Assembly (NCBI RefSeq): GCF_001281315.1 | Contig: NZ_CP012479.1 | Coordinates: forward strand, 434,001 to 498,000 | DNA from: Arthrobacter sp. ERGS1:01 | GTDB taxonomy: Bacteria; Actinomycetota; Actinomycetes; Actinomycetales; Micrococcaceae | Length of the DNA stretch: 64,000 nt | Reading direction: 5' to 3' | In this document: positions 19,412 to 28,376 of the stretch, one piece after another | Layout of the letters: each line of letters opens with the position of its first letter | Position numbering within the stretch: the stretch's first letter is position 1 | The notes under the pieces: generated by a model | Told to the model about the DNA's origin: nothing | What the model saw: the letters and a program-made list of their open reading frames with translations, nothing else | Database searches by the model: none | Made by a program: the position numbers and the translations under genes

Positions 19412-22156
19412 ATGGTGCTTAAGGACCGGGCATTTGGAGGAAGTGGGGCCGGCCCGCTCACGCCGTTTTGTCGGAAGGCCGAGCTTGCCCAAATCACCCA
19501 ACAACTTCACGGGGACGAATGCCGGGCCGTGTTCCTCAGCGCCGAAATGGGACTGGGCATCACGTCGCTGCTGCGCGAATTGGCGAAGGAATCCAGGCCC
19601 AACACCGCCGTCATCTTCATCCAGGGCACCCCGTCCCTGGCCGGGGTGCCGTTCGGCGTCCTGACACCGTATCTGCAACGGGACTCAAGCGCATTGGTTG
19701 TCTCCGCCGTCGACGCGATCCGGGAAATGCTCGCCCTGCTGGCGGAAAAGGAAGCGGAACTGCGCCAAACCCTTGGCCCGGACACCCCTCTCGGGCTCCC
19801 ACTCTTCATCATCGACGAGGCCGACTACATTGACGGCGCCACGGCGGAGTTGGTGGTCAGGCTGGTCCAGGCCGGTCAAATGAAGCTTGTGGTCTCGCAC
19901 AGGAGTGCCCGCGACCTGGTCCACCCCCTCCCGCAACTCTGGGACGCCGGCCTGGCCGAACGCATCCACCTGCACCCGCTCACGCTCCAGGAGGGCCGGG
20001 AATTCTGTGATGCGGCACTGGGCGGGCGGACCATGGCCGGCACCAGCTGGTACCTGTGGTCCACGGCCGGCGGCAACCCGCTGCTGATGTCGCTGATCAT
20101 GGCGGAGGCCCACGCCGGCGGCCTGCTGCGGAAAAAGGGCGGCGCGTGGACGATTGACATGACGGCCATGCCGCGCGGCCACCAGTTGCAGGACGTGGTG
20201 CGCGAACAGCTGCGCGGGATTTCCCCGGTTGCCCGGCAGGCGCTCAACCTTGTGGCGCTGTCCGAACCCGTTCCGGAAGCGGTCATTGCCGAGATGCTCG
20301 GGCACGATCCGGTCCGGGAGCTCCAGGAACGCCACCTTATCCACGAGCCAACGGGCCGGCCGGGGGAGCTGCAGCTCATCAACCCGGTCTATGGCGACGT
20401 CATCCGGAACATGGTCTCGCGCACCGAGAGCCTGTTGCTGCACCAACAGCTGATGGACAGGCTCGAATCCGACGATTCCAACCCGCAGGCCGTGGTCCGC
20501 CGCGTGGTGTGGTCGTTGGAAAGCGGGGGCCATGTTGCCCCCGAGCGGTTGTTGCTGGCCGGCATCTACGCGTGCAAGCTGTTCCGGCCACAACTGGCAA
20601 TGTCGCTTGCCGATTCAATCACGGGCACGGAGTTTGTGGTGCGGGCCCGCGCCGTCAAGGCCCGCGCACACTACGACATGGGCGAGTACGAGGCCGCCGC
20701 GAAGTTCCTAGACGGTGCCGAGGCACAGGCGGAGAGTCTGTCCGAGCTGGTCTTTGGCGCCATCCTGCACTCCGCCACGCGCGAGGCGCTGGGGGAGCCG
20801 GCCCTGCTCATCGACCGCGACGCGCAGACCCTGCGGGCCACCGGGATACGGCTTGCCGCGGCTGATCCGGAGCATTCTGCCGAGATCCTGCTGCAGTCCG
20901 CCGAGCGGGCCACCGTGCTGGACATCCTGGTGCTGTCGCGCACCGGCAACTACGGCGAGGAGATGGTTGCGGCGATTGGGGCCATGCTCGCCCGGGAGGA
21001 GCGTGCCGGCGACGGCGACTTTTGGCTCAACCGGGCCATTGTCCTGGCCATCGACGCCGAACGGCTCACAGCTCTTGGCAGGCCCGCCGAAGGCATGGCC
21101 CGCGCAGGGCAGGCACTGGCCATCCCGCAATGGGAGGGGCACGACGTATTCTTCCTGCCTGAAATGATCCTGGGGCGGGCACTGACGGCATCCCTTGCGG
21201 CCGGGGCATGGGATGAGGTGGAAAGTGTCCTGCGGGCCACCGAGGTGGACCTGGGGCCGGCCATTGTCTCATTTGGCGGCAGCGCGAACGTGGCCCGCGG
21301 CATGATCCTGCTGCGCCAGGGCAAGATCTCCGACGCCCTTGAAGCGCTGCTGCCGGGAATCGAGGCGTTGGCGGTCAGCGACCCCCAGCACCTGGCCGGA
21401 TACGGCACGGCCATGGCGTTTTACTCGGCCGCCGTGCTCGGGCGGAAAGCCGAGGCGGAGCGGTTGCACGGCCTGTACCGGGAGAGCACCGGGATGTACG
21501 TTGTCACGACCCATGAACGCGCCTACCTGGCCGCGGGACTGGGGCATCTGAGGGGCGACGGCGCGGGCCGGCTCATGGCCGTCGCCGCCACGGCCGCGGC
21601 GGCCGGGCACCACCTGGCCGAACTGAACGCGCTGGCGCTGGCCATGGATTTCGACGCCGTCGCCGTCCTGCCGAAACTGAAGGCCGCGGCGGGGCTCGTG
21701 GACGGCCGCTGGAGTGCGGCGCTGGCGGATTTTGCGAAAGCCATGACGGCAAGCGACGGAGCCGTGGCCGTGGACGCCGGGGAACGATTGCTGGCGGCGA
21801 GGATGTTCGCCCACGCGGCGGCTGTTTTTCGGCACGGCATCAGCCTTTCCATCCATGACCGGCAGGGTACCTTGGCCCAGGCCGCACGGACCGGGCTCGC
21901 CGCGGCCGCCGCGGAGCTCGCCCCCTCAGCCCTTGCCGCCGCCGCGCCCGTGCAGGTACAGGTACCGGCCGTGCCGGATGACCTCACGACGCGTGAACGC
22001 GAGGTTTCCAGGCTGGCCGCCACGGGCCTGACGGACAAGGACATCGCCGAGCAGCTGCAGGTGTCCGTCCGCACGGTCGAGGGCCACCTGTACCGCAGTT
22101 ATGCCAAGCTCGGCATCGCGGGTCGCAGCGAGCTCTCGCTCGTTTTCACCGCCTAA
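19412..22156 (+). CDS. LuxR-family regulator 2 with degenerate Walker A
   Basis: A 914-residue homologue of its neighbour with the same plan: ATPase-like N-terminus, helical middle, C-terminal LuxR helix-turn-helix at about 855-912 (LTTREREVSRLAATGLTDKD, SVRTVEGHLY). The Walker A position near residues 44-52 reads AEMGLGITS, with Ile in place of the essential Lys, while the Walker B (LFIIDEADYID) near 132 is kept. It may therefore bind nucleotide poorly or not hydrolyse it. It follows regulator 1 by three bases and is almost certainly cotranscribed, suggesting an unequal pair that may work as a heteromer. The DNA-binding domain looks intact. Confidence 0.85.
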   Translation: MVLKDRAFGGSGAGPLTPFCRKAELAQITQQLHGDECRAVFLSAEMGLGITSLLRELAKESRPNTAVIFIQGTPSLAGVPFGVLTPYLQRDSSALVVSAVDAIREMLALLAEKEAELRQTLGPDTPLGLPLFIIDEADYIDGATAELVVRLVQAGQMKLVVSHRSARDLVHPLPQLWDAGLAERIHLHPLTLQEGREFCDAALGGRTMAGTSWYLWSTAGGNPLLMSLIMAEAHAGGLLRKKGGAWTIDMTAMPRGHQLQDVVREQLRGISPVARQALNLVALSEPVPEAVIAEMLGHDPVRELQERHLIHEPTGRPGELQLINPVYGDVIRNMVSRTESLLLHQQLMDRLESDDSNPQAVVRRVVWSLESGGHVAPERLLLAGIYACKLFRPQLAMSLADSITGTEFVVRARAVKARAHYDMGEYEAAAKFLDGAEAQAESLSELVFGAILHSATREALGEPALLIDRDAQTLRATGIRLAAADPEHSAEILLQSAERATVLDILVLSRTGNYGEEMVAAIGAMLAREERAGDGDFWLNRAIVLAIDAERLTALGRPAEGMARAGQALAIPQWEGHDVFFLPEMILGRALTASLAAGAWDEVESVLRATEVDLGPAIVSFGGSANVARGMILLRQGKISDALEALLPGIEALAVSDPQHLAGYGTAMAFYSAAVLGRKAEAERLHGLYRESTGMYVVTTHERAYLAAGLGHLRGDGAGRLMAVAATAAAAGHHLAELNALALAMDFDAVAVLPKLKAAAGLVDGRWSAALADFAKAMTASDGAVAVDAGERLLAARMFAHAAAVFRHGISLSIHDRQGTLAQAARTGLAAAAAELAPSALAAAAPVQVQVPAVPDDLTTREREVSRLAATGLTDKDIAEQLQVSVRTVEGHLYRSYAKLGIAGRSELSLVFTA

Positions 22157-22451
22157 ACACTCCACTCACCACTCGCATCGACTATCCGAGTGGAAAGCAG
22201 ATGGCAACCATAACAACGCCCCGCGGCGTTTGTACTCGGGAAATTCTGCCAAAAAACACCCTTAAACCAAGTACCTGCAAGTACTCGAGTAGGTAGAAAA
22301 CCAAGTAGTACTTGCTTGCGGGTGGCCGGATCAACCCACTTAACGGGTACCCGCCACTGATGTGGCAATGGTCAGAGAGACGTTAACTTGAGTCATCCCA
22401 CCGGATACGAAGGATGAGTTGGTCTCAAATGTCTCAGTCAATGCAAACGGT
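22157..22451 (+). promoter_or_regulatory. Regulatory region upstream of the exopolysaccharide cluster, with CAAGTAC motif cluster
   Basis: A weak hairpin CCACTCG/CGAGTGG (22169-22193) after the second LAL gene could end that transcript. CAAGTAC occurs at 22268-22274 and again at 22278-22284. ACTCGAGT (22283-22290) is an 8-bp palindrome and CAAGTAGTACTTG (22302-22314) is a perfect dyad with a central G. Four half-sites within 47 bases make a plausible operator for the adjacent LuxR-type regulators. No coding frame with family-like features was found here. Confidence 0.45.
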
Positions 22452-22706
22452 GGTGCACCTCCCCGGGGCCGGCATGCCGGCCCCCGAAGCGCACCGGTAC
22501 CCAGCTACCCCCATCGCTGTAACCCTGCGCGAGTCACAAAAACAGCTTGGTGGCAGCCACCAAGCTCCCCATTCGGAGCCGGCGGCGGATAAGCCTTCTG
22601 AGACCAAGGCTTTCCCCCAGCCGTCGCCGGCTCCCTCCGTATTTCTTGCGCGCTCCGCGATGCAAAGCAGCAGCGCGGTTCGCTCGCCGATGCCGGCAGG
22701 CATCCA
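22452..22706 (+). promoter_or_regulatory. Hairpin-rich 5' leader of the exopolysaccharide operon
   Basis: Five hairpins occur in about 250 bases before the sugar-transferase start. First, a perfect 20-bp palindrome at 22465-22484, enclosed by GGTGC/GCACC. Second, AGCTTGGTGGC/GCCACCAAGCT with a one-base centre at 22544-22566. Third, a nested stem: 22575-22588 with 22621-22634 (14 bp, one G-U), enclosing AAGCCTT/AAGGCTT (22591-22612). Fourth, CGCGCT/AGCGCG at about 22650-22676. Fifth, GATGCC/GGCATC just before the start codon. No riboswitch consensus is recognised. It is a candidate structured regulatory RNA. Confidence 0.5.
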
Positions 22707-24305
22707 ATGGACGGCCTCACGATGACCCAGATCAAGATCCACGCTCCCCTGGGGAAGCGGAACACCCTGACCGGAAAATCCCACAAAACCATCCCGGCAA
22801 CCAAGCTGGACCGTCCCAAGCATGCAGTTTGGGATGCGAAGACTTGGGCCTCGGAACAGCGCAGCCAATCCGCATCCCGTGAGTGGTGGAAGACCTACAG
22901 CTGGTGCATCCGGCTGACCGACGTCGTGGTCATTGCCGCCGTCCTGGCCGTCGCCTTCCTTGGCCGGTTCGGCCTTGACAACTCGACCATGGTCGACGGC
23001 GACGGAGACGGCACGGTCAACTACGGCTGGCTCGCCGGAATCATCCTGCTGGTCTGGATGGCCGACCTTGAACTGTCCCGGAGCCGGGACCGGCAAGTGT
23101 TTGGCGCCGGCGCCGCCGAGTACCGGCGCGTGCTCCAATCCTCGCTCCGCGTCTTTGGCGCCGTCGCGATCCTGATGCTCGTCTTCAAGGTTGACGTGGT
23201 CCGCGGCTTCTTCGCCGTGGCCCTGCCGTTGGGCATGATTTCGCTCGTTGCGGCCCGTTGGATCTGGCGGCAGTGGCTGGCCCGGCAACGGTCCTCCGGA
23301 CGGTTCCTGAGCGACGTGGTGGTCCTGGGCAACGCCGTCGACGTCGAATACGTGATCGGCCAGCTGAAGAACCACCTCAGCGTCGGATACCGGGTGGCAG
23401 GTGTCGCCCTGACAACGCTCGAGGAAAAGATGGAGCTTCGCCCGCCCTGGTACAAGATTCCGGTCCTCTCGACCATGGCCGATATCTCCCGCGTGGTCCG
23501 CGTGACCGGGGCCTCCACCGTGGTGGTGGCCGGGGCGCTCCCGGGCGGCCCCGAGACGATCCAGGAACTCGGCTGGCGCCTTGAGGACATGTCCACCGAA
23601 CTTGTCCTGGCCTCGAGCCTGACCAACGTAGCCGGACCCCGCGTCCATTTCCGTCCAGTGGAAGGACTGCCGCTGATGCACGTTGAACTGCCCCAATACG
23701 CCGGCGTGCGACACGTCTTCAAGCGGGCCATGGATATTGGCCTCTCCGCGGCCGCCCTCCTGATCCTGGCACCGGTCCTGGCAGCCCTGGCCGTCATTGT
23801 CCGCCTGGACAGCACCGGCCCGGCCCTGTTCCGTCAGGAACGCGTGGGCCGCAACGGTGAAGTCTTCAAGATGTTCAAGTTCCGCTCCATGGTCAGGGAC
23901 GCGGAGGCGCAACTGCCGGACCTGGCGGACGCCAACGAGTCCGACGGCGTGACCTTCAAGATTGCCCACGATCCGCGCGTCACCCGCTGCGGGACCTGGA
24001 TGCGCAAGTTCTCCCTCGATGAGCTGCCGCAGTTCTGGAACGTGCTCAAGGGGGACATGAGCCTGGTGGGACCGCGGCCGCCGCTGAAGAAGGAAGTGGA
24101 TGAGTATGAGAAGCCAACCCATCGGCGCCTGCTCATCAAGCCCGGCATCACCGGATTGTGGCAAGTCAGCGGCCGGTCGAACCTGCCGTGGGAAGAGTCG
24201 GTCCGCCTCGATTTGTATTACGTGGAGAACTGGTCCCTGACCGGCGACTTCATCATCTTGTGGCGAACCATCAAAGCCGTTTACGCGCCTGTCGGCGCCT
24301 ACTAG
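22707..24305 (+). CDS. Polyprenyl-phosphate sugar-1-phosphate transferase (WcaJ/WbaP-type), EPS initiation
   Basis: A 532-residue membrane enzyme that transfers a sugar-1-phosphate from a nucleotide sugar to undecaprenyl phosphate, the first step of repeat-unit synthesis. About four N-terminal membrane segments (about 70-180) and a CoA-binding-like middle domain precede the catalytic bacterial sugar transferase domain (about 335-532). That domain has KRAMDIG, the FKMFKFRSM loop, the [11 protein letters not shown] acidic pair, MSLVGPRP and [13 protein letters not shown]. The start is uncertain: ATG 22707 lies behind the last leader hairpin, and ATG 22722 has GGACGG seven bases upstream and may be the true start. 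A second paralogue lies at 52521-53957. Confidence 0.9.
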   Translation: MDGLTMTQIKIHAPLGKRNTLTGKSHKTIPATKLDRPKHAVWDAKTWASEQRSQSASREWWKTYSWCIRLTDVVVIAAVLAVAFLGRFGLDNSTMVDGDGDGTVNYGWLAGIILLVWMADLELSRSRDRQVFGAGAAEYRRVLQSSLRVFGAVAILMLVFKVDVVRGFFAVALPLGMISLVAARWIWRQWLARQRSSGRFLSDVVVLGNAVDVEYVIGQLKNHLSVGYRVAGVALTTLEEKMELRPPWYKIPVLSTMADISRVVRVTGASTVVVAGALPGGPETIQELGWRLEDMSTELVLASSLTNVAGPRVHFRPVEGLPLMHVELPQYAGVRHVFKRAMDIGLSAAALLILAPVLAALAVIVRLDSTGPALFRQERVGRNGEVFKMFKFRSMVRDAEAQLPDLADANESDGVTFKIAHDPRVTRCGTWMRKFSLDELPQFWNVLKGDMSLVGPRPPLKKEVDEYEKPTHRRLLIKPGITGLWQVSGRSNLPWEESVRLDLYYVENWSLTGDFIILWRTIKAVYAPVGAY

Positions 24306-24314
24306 GGGGATGAC

Positions 24315-24776
24315 ATGAACGAGCGAATTGGATATGCGGCAGGGGCGTTCGACCTCTTCCACATAGGACACCTGAACCTCCTGCGGCAGGCGAAGTCGCA
24401 GTGCGACTACCTCATTGCCGGCGTGGTCTCCGATGAACTGCTGCTCACCTCCAAGGGCCAGGCTCCCATCGTTCCACTGGCGGAACGGCTGGAGATAGTG
24501 GAGAACATCGGCTACGTGGACGAGGCCGTCGTCGAGGACCTGCCCAACAGGCTGGACACCTGGCGCAAGCACCCCTTCGACATCTTCTTCAAGGGCGACG
24601 ACTGGCGGGGTACCGCCAAGGGCGCCGTCCTGGAGGAGCAATTTGGCAGTGTCGGAGTGGAAATCGTGTACTTCCCGTACACGCTGCACACCTCCAGCAC
24701 CATGCTGCGCAAGACCCTCGAGCGGATCAACGATTCCGCGGTCCGGGATGACGCAGGCCGCCGGAGGGTCCAGTGA
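24315..24776 (+). CDS. Cytidylyltransferase family protein (TagD/GlmU-like HIGH nucleotidyltransferase)
   Basis: A 153-residue nucleotidyltransferase with the GAFDLFHIGHLNLL signature at residues 10-23 and a KGDDWRG segment in the core. Relatives such as glycerol-3-phosphate cytidylyltransferase make CDP-activated alcohols. It starts at ATG 24315 behind GGGGGATGAC, nine bases after the sugar-transferase gene, and overlaps the next gene by a GTGA. A CDP-alcohol phosphotransferase two genes downstream could use its product, which supports a CDP-polyol role. The substrate is not readable from sequence. Confidence 0.85.
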   Translation: MNERIGYAAGAFDLFHIGHLNLLRQAKSQCDYLIAGVVSDELLLTSKGQAPIVPLAERLEIVENIGYVDEAVVEDLPNRLDTWRKHPFDIFFKGDDWRGTAKGAVLEEQFGSVGVEIVYFPYTLHTSSTMLRKTLERINDSAVRDDAGRRRVQ

Positions 24777-26008
24777 CCCGCCGCACGGGCCGGCCCGTCC
24801 GGATCGCGATGATCGGCACCCGTGGGGTGCCGGCCAAATATGGCGGCTTCGAAACGGCCATTGAGGAAGTGGGCCGGCGCCTGGTGGCACTGGGGCACGA
24901 GGTGGTCGTGTACTGCCGGAGCACCGACGGCGGCGAGCTGCCGGAGGAGTACCTGGGGATGAAGCTGGTGCACCTGCCGGCAATGCGCCGCCGCAGCCTC
25001 GAGACCCTCAGCCACACGGCACTGTCGGTGCTGCACCTGTTGCGGCACCGCACGGACGCGGCCATCGTGTTCAACGCGGCAAACTCGCCCCTGCTGCCGG
25101 TCATCAGGGCCGCCCGCATCCCAGTCGCCACCCACGTGGACGGACTGGAGTGGAAGCGGGCCAAGTGGGGTCCGGTGGGCCAGAAGTACTACCGCTTCGC
25201 CGAATCACTATCAGTCCGGCTCTCCGATGCGTTGATCGCCGACGCCGTTGGAATCCAGGACTACTACACGGAATCGTTCAACGCCCGGACCGAACTGATC
25301 ACCTACGGCGCCCCGATCCTGGAGTCCGTCGGATCGGCAAGGATCGCGGCACTTGGCCTGGCACCGGGTCGCTACCACCTCGTAGTGGCAAGGTTCGAGC
25401 CGGAAAACCACGTGGACCTGATCATCGAGGGCTTCGTGCGCAGCGGGGCCAAACACTCGCTCGTGGTGGTCGGCTCGGCCCCCTACGCGGAGGCCTACAC
25501 GCAAAAGCTGCGTGACCTGGCCGACGGCCGCGTCCGCTTCCTGGGCGGGGTGTGGGACCAGGAACTGCTCAACGAGCTCTATGCCAACGCCCTGGTCTAC
25601 TGGCATGGACATTCAGTGGGCGGGACCAACCCGTCACTGTTGCGGGCCATCGGGGCCGGCGCGGCCACCAATGCCTTCGACGTCAATTTCAACCGTGAGG
25701 TGCTCGGCGAGGCCGGCCGCTACTTCCGGACCCCCGACGACGTGCGCGAGCTGAGCAATGCGGCCGAGGCGGATCCGGCGGGATGCCGGGCGCGCGGTGA
25801 GCTGTCCCGGCGCGAAGCCGGACGCTACGACTGGGACGAGGTCGCCGAACGGTACGAGGCCCTGTGCCTGCAACTCGCCGCCCGGACACTCACCCGAAAC
25901 CGCGGCGGCCGGCGTCGTGCGGCGGCACCCGGGACGGCAGTTCCCGTGGCGGTCCCGGGGTCTAGCACAGCGGTCCCGGCGTCCGATACCGCGGGATCCA
26001 GGAGCTGA
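24773..26008 (+). CDS. Glycosyltransferase with DUF1972 domain (GT4 type)
   Basis: A 411-residue GT-B glycosyltransferase. The N-terminal IGTRGVPAKYGGFET at about 14-28 is the hallmark of DUF1972 proteins, often rhamnosyl- or related transferases in EPS clusters. The C-terminal half carries the donor-site pattern (LVVARFEPENHVDLIIEGF, VGGTNPSLLRAIGAG). The last 45 residues are Ala/Arg/Pro-rich and probably disordered. The GTG start at 24773 overlaps the cytidylyltransferase stop, so translation is coupled. The acceptor and donor sugars are unknown. Confidence 0.87.
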   Translation: MTRRTGRPVRIAMIGTRGVPAKYGGFETAIEEVGRRLVALGHEVVVYCRSTDGGELPEEYLGMKLVHLPAMRRRSLETLSHTALSVLHLLRHRTDAAIVFNAANSPLLPVIRAARIPVATHVDGLEWKRAKWGPVGQKYYRFAESLSVRLSDALIADAVGIQDYYTESFNARTELITYGAPILESVGSARIAALGLAPGRYHLVVARFEPENHVDLIIEGFVRSGAKHSLVVVGSAPYAEAYTQKLRDLADGRVRFLGGVWDQELLNELYANALVYWHGHSVGGTNPSLLRAIGAGAATNAFDVNFNREVLGEAGRYFRTPDDVRELSNAAEADPAGCRARGELSRREAGRYDWDEVAERYEALCLQLAARTLTRNRGGRRRAAAPGTAVPVAVPGSSTAVPASDTAGSRS

Positions 26009-26014
26009 GCGGCC

Positions 26015-26797
26015 ATGACAACATCACGCGTCAGCTCACCGCAGGGACTTCGGCCCCGCACCGGGTACCGCGCCACGGTGCGGGAACTGGCAGGAGCCCA
26101 GAAGAAGGCCGCCCCGGGCTCGCCCCCCTACTCCATCTACGTCAACCGCAAGGTGGGCCGCTACATTGCGGCCGCCGCCCACCGGCTGGGGTTGACCCCC
26201 AACATGGTCAGCGCCATCAGTGCGGTCTTCACGATGAGCGGAATCGTGCTCATCGCCACCGTGACGCCACAGTGGTGGCTGGGCCTGCTCGTGTGGGCCG
26301 CGCTCGCCGTCGGCTACGCCTTTGACTCCGCCGACGGCCAGGTGGCCCGGCTGCGCGGCGGGGGATCGGCCGCCGGCGAATGGCTTGACCACGTACTGGA
26401 CAGCCTGAAGATTTCCAGCCTTCACCTGGCCGTGCTGATCACCGCCTACAGGCATTTCAACCTGGACACGCCCGCATGGTTGCTGGTGCCCATCGGGTAC
26501 GCGATCGTGGCCGCTGTCTCCTTCTTCTCCATGATCCTCAACGACCAGCTCAAGACGATCCACGCCCTGCGCTCGGGCACCGCTGCAAAGCCAAAGACAG
26601 CGGCCGGGCGTTCGGTACTCAAGACGCTTCTGCTGGTCCCGACCGACTATGGGGTGCTGTGCTTGATCTTTTTGTTCCTGGGCGCACCGTTCGTTTTCTT
26701 CGCGCTCTACACGGCGCTTTTTGTCGCCAACGCAGGCCATCTATTGCTCGCCTCCACCAAGTGGTTCCGGGACATGCGAGGGCTTGACTCCAAATAA
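26015..26797 (+). CDS. CDP-alcohol phosphatidyltransferase family membrane protein
   Basis: A 260-residue integral membrane enzyme. The family signature D-x2-D-G-x2-A-R-x8-G-x3-D-x3-D is exact (DSADGQVAR through GEWLDHVLD) near residues 104-129. About five to six membrane segments follow or flank it. Such enzymes displace CMP from a CDP-alcohol to make a phosphodiester lipid or polyol phosphate. It lies in the EPS operon with a cytidylyltransferase, so a phospho-polyol modification of the glycan or its lipid carrier is a fair inference. The ATG start is at 26015, six bases after the previous stop. Confidence 0.87.
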   Translation: MTTSRVSSPQGLRPRTGYRATVRELAGAQKKAAPGSPPYSIYVNRKVGRYIAAAAHRLGLTPNMVSAISAVFTMSGIVLIATVTPQWWLGLLVWAALAVGYAFDSADGQVARLRGGGSAAGEWLDHVLDSLKISSLHLAVLITAYRHFNLDTPAWLLVPIGYAIVAAVSFFSMILNDQLKTIHALRSGTAAKPKTAAGRSVLKTLLLVPTDYGVLCLIFLFLGAPFVFFALYTALFVANAGHLLLASTKWFRDMRGLDSK

Positions 26798-26829
26798 GAA
26801 CCACGGTCTCAACCAAGGAGTTTGTTTGA

Positions 26830-27624
26830 ATGGCTGAAATACCAGCAAGCGGTACCCCGGAGGGGACGGGGAAGAGCCGCAAAAAACTATGGATCAGCTG
26901 CGGAGCAGGTGTGGCAGCACTCGTACTCGCCGGAGGAATCTGGGCGGCCGTCACACCGCACGCCCAGGACGCCGTAGCGACCGGCACCATCAGCTCACCG
27001 GCGCCGTCATCAAGCGCCAAGGCAGCTGCATCGGCGTCGGGCACCAAGGGCTCCACACCCTCAACAAGCGCCAAAGCGTCCGCACCGGCGTCGAGCGCCA
27101 AAGCGTCCACTCCGGCGGCGGCCGCACCGGCAACCACGAAGGCCGCGCCGCTGACCAAGACGGAGGCCGCAGCCAAGGCCAAGCAGGACAAGATCCTGGC
27201 CACGATCCCGCAGCCCATTGCGAAGGCCGTGGCGTTGGCCTCGGCCGCCAAACCCGTGCCCGGGATCACGGCCACTGTCAGCAAGATCGAGGCGGTCAAG
27301 GGTGTCGCACAAGGCATCGGTGAGGTCTCGGGGCCGTCCGTCCGCTTTACGCTCTCGTTGACCAACGGCGGTTCCACACCGATCAACACCGGCATCGTGG
27401 TGGTCAACGTGGACAGCGGGCCCAACCACATTCCGGCACTGCCATTGAGCGGGCCCGGGGTCGTGGCGTTCCCTGCAAGCACGGCGCCGGGGCAGACGTC
27501 CTCGGGGACGTATGTGTTCCTGATCCCCAACAGCCAGCGCGGCCAGGTGCGGATCTTCTTTAACTACAGTGTTTCCTCAACCATTGTCGCCTTTGAAGGC
27601 GCCCTTCCGAAGGCACAGGGCTAG
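26830..27624 (+). CDS. Membrane-anchored protein with Ala/Ser-rich stalk (DUF4352-like fold)
   Basis: A 264-residue protein: a short basic N-terminus (KSRKKLW), a single membrane segment at about 22-42 (ISCGAGVAALVLAGGIWAAV), a low-complexity Ala/Ser/Thr/Pro/Lys stalk at about 50-120, then a compact beta-rich domain at about 140-260 (VRFTLSLTNGGSTPINTGIV). That layout fits an extracytoplasmic accessory protein. The start is ATG 26830 behind AAGGAG. It lies between the CDP-alcohol phosphotransferase and the large secreted protein, two bases before the next gene. No specific function can be assigned. Confidence 0.75.
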   Translation: MAEIPASGTPEGTGKSRKKLWISCGAGVAALVLAGGIWAAVTPHAQDAVATGTISSPAPSSSAKAAASASGTKGSTPSTSAKASAPASSAKASTPAAAAPATTKAAPLTKTEAAAKAKQDKILATIPQPIAKAVALASAAKPVPGITATVSKIEAVKGVAQGIGEVSGPSVRFTLSLTNGGSTPINTGIVVVNVDSGPNHIPALPLSGPGVVAFPASTAPGQTSSGTYVFLIPNSQRGQVRIFFNYSVSSTIVAFEGALPKAQG

Positions 27625-27626
27625 CC

Positions 27627-28376
27627 ATGCACACTACTGAAAATGCCACATCCCCGGTCCCGAACCGGGGCACCGCACGCAGCTTCCTGCGGACGGCACG
27701 ACGAGCCGTGACAGCGTTCACCATTTCGGCTGCCATGGTGGCGGCCGCGGTGGTGATGGTTCCCGCGGCCGTGGCCGATTCCGCACCACCGGATCCCACC
27801 AACCCGGCCACTCCGCCCACCGTCACCGCCGACGGCCTGCCCACCACGCAGATCGACGGCGTCGCATGGAAGCAGGTGGTGGTGGGCAACACGGTCTACG
27901 TGGCCGGGAACTTCGCCACCGCACGGCCGGCCGGTTCCGCCGCGGGCGTCAACACCGTCCCGCGGCAAAACATCCTCGCGTACAACCTCACCACGGGGGT
28001 CCTGATCCCCGGGTTCGCACCGAACCTCAACGCCCAGGCCAACGCCATCACGGCGTCCCCGGACGGCTCCCGGATCTACGTGGGCGGGCAATTCACCACG
28101 GTCAACGGCGTGGCCGCCTACCGCATCGCCGCTCTCAATCCCACCACGGGTGCCCTGATCACGAGCTTCGCGCCGCCCATCAACGCGACGGTGAAGTCCA
28201 TTGTGGCCACCAACACCACGGTGTACGCGGGCGGCTGGTTTAGTGCAGTTGGTTCGGCCCCACGCGCCAACTTTGCCGCGTTCAATGCCTCCGACGGTTC
28301 GCTGCTGCCCTGGAATCCCGTCAGTGCGGGCGGCACCGTGGAAGCCATGGTGCTTTCCCCGACGGGACCAAGCTGA
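27627..28376 (+). pseudogene. Secreted beta-propeller/LamG/PKD protein, 5' part (frame broken)
   Basis: The 249 residues start with a long signal peptide (hydrophobic core AFTISAAMVAAAVVMVPAAVA) and enter a repeat region with the recurring pattern V-Y-V-(A/G)-G-x-F-(T/A): VYVAGNFAT, IYVGGQFTTVNG, VYAGGWFSAVG. This is typical of delta-60/DUF5122 beta-propeller proteins. The frame ends at LSPTGPS at 28376. One extra C in the run at 28357-28360 would read LSPDGTKLMVGGSF straight into the following frame, so this and the next entry are one gene of about 1190 codons. The cause may be sequencing error or phase variation. Confidence 0.8.

Noticed and set aside
22414..22725. A 103-codon plus-strand frame in the EPS leader
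   Set aside because: Its sequence follows the hairpin arms, has no ribosome site or family resemblance, and runs into the sugar-transferase start; the RNA structures explain the conservation better.
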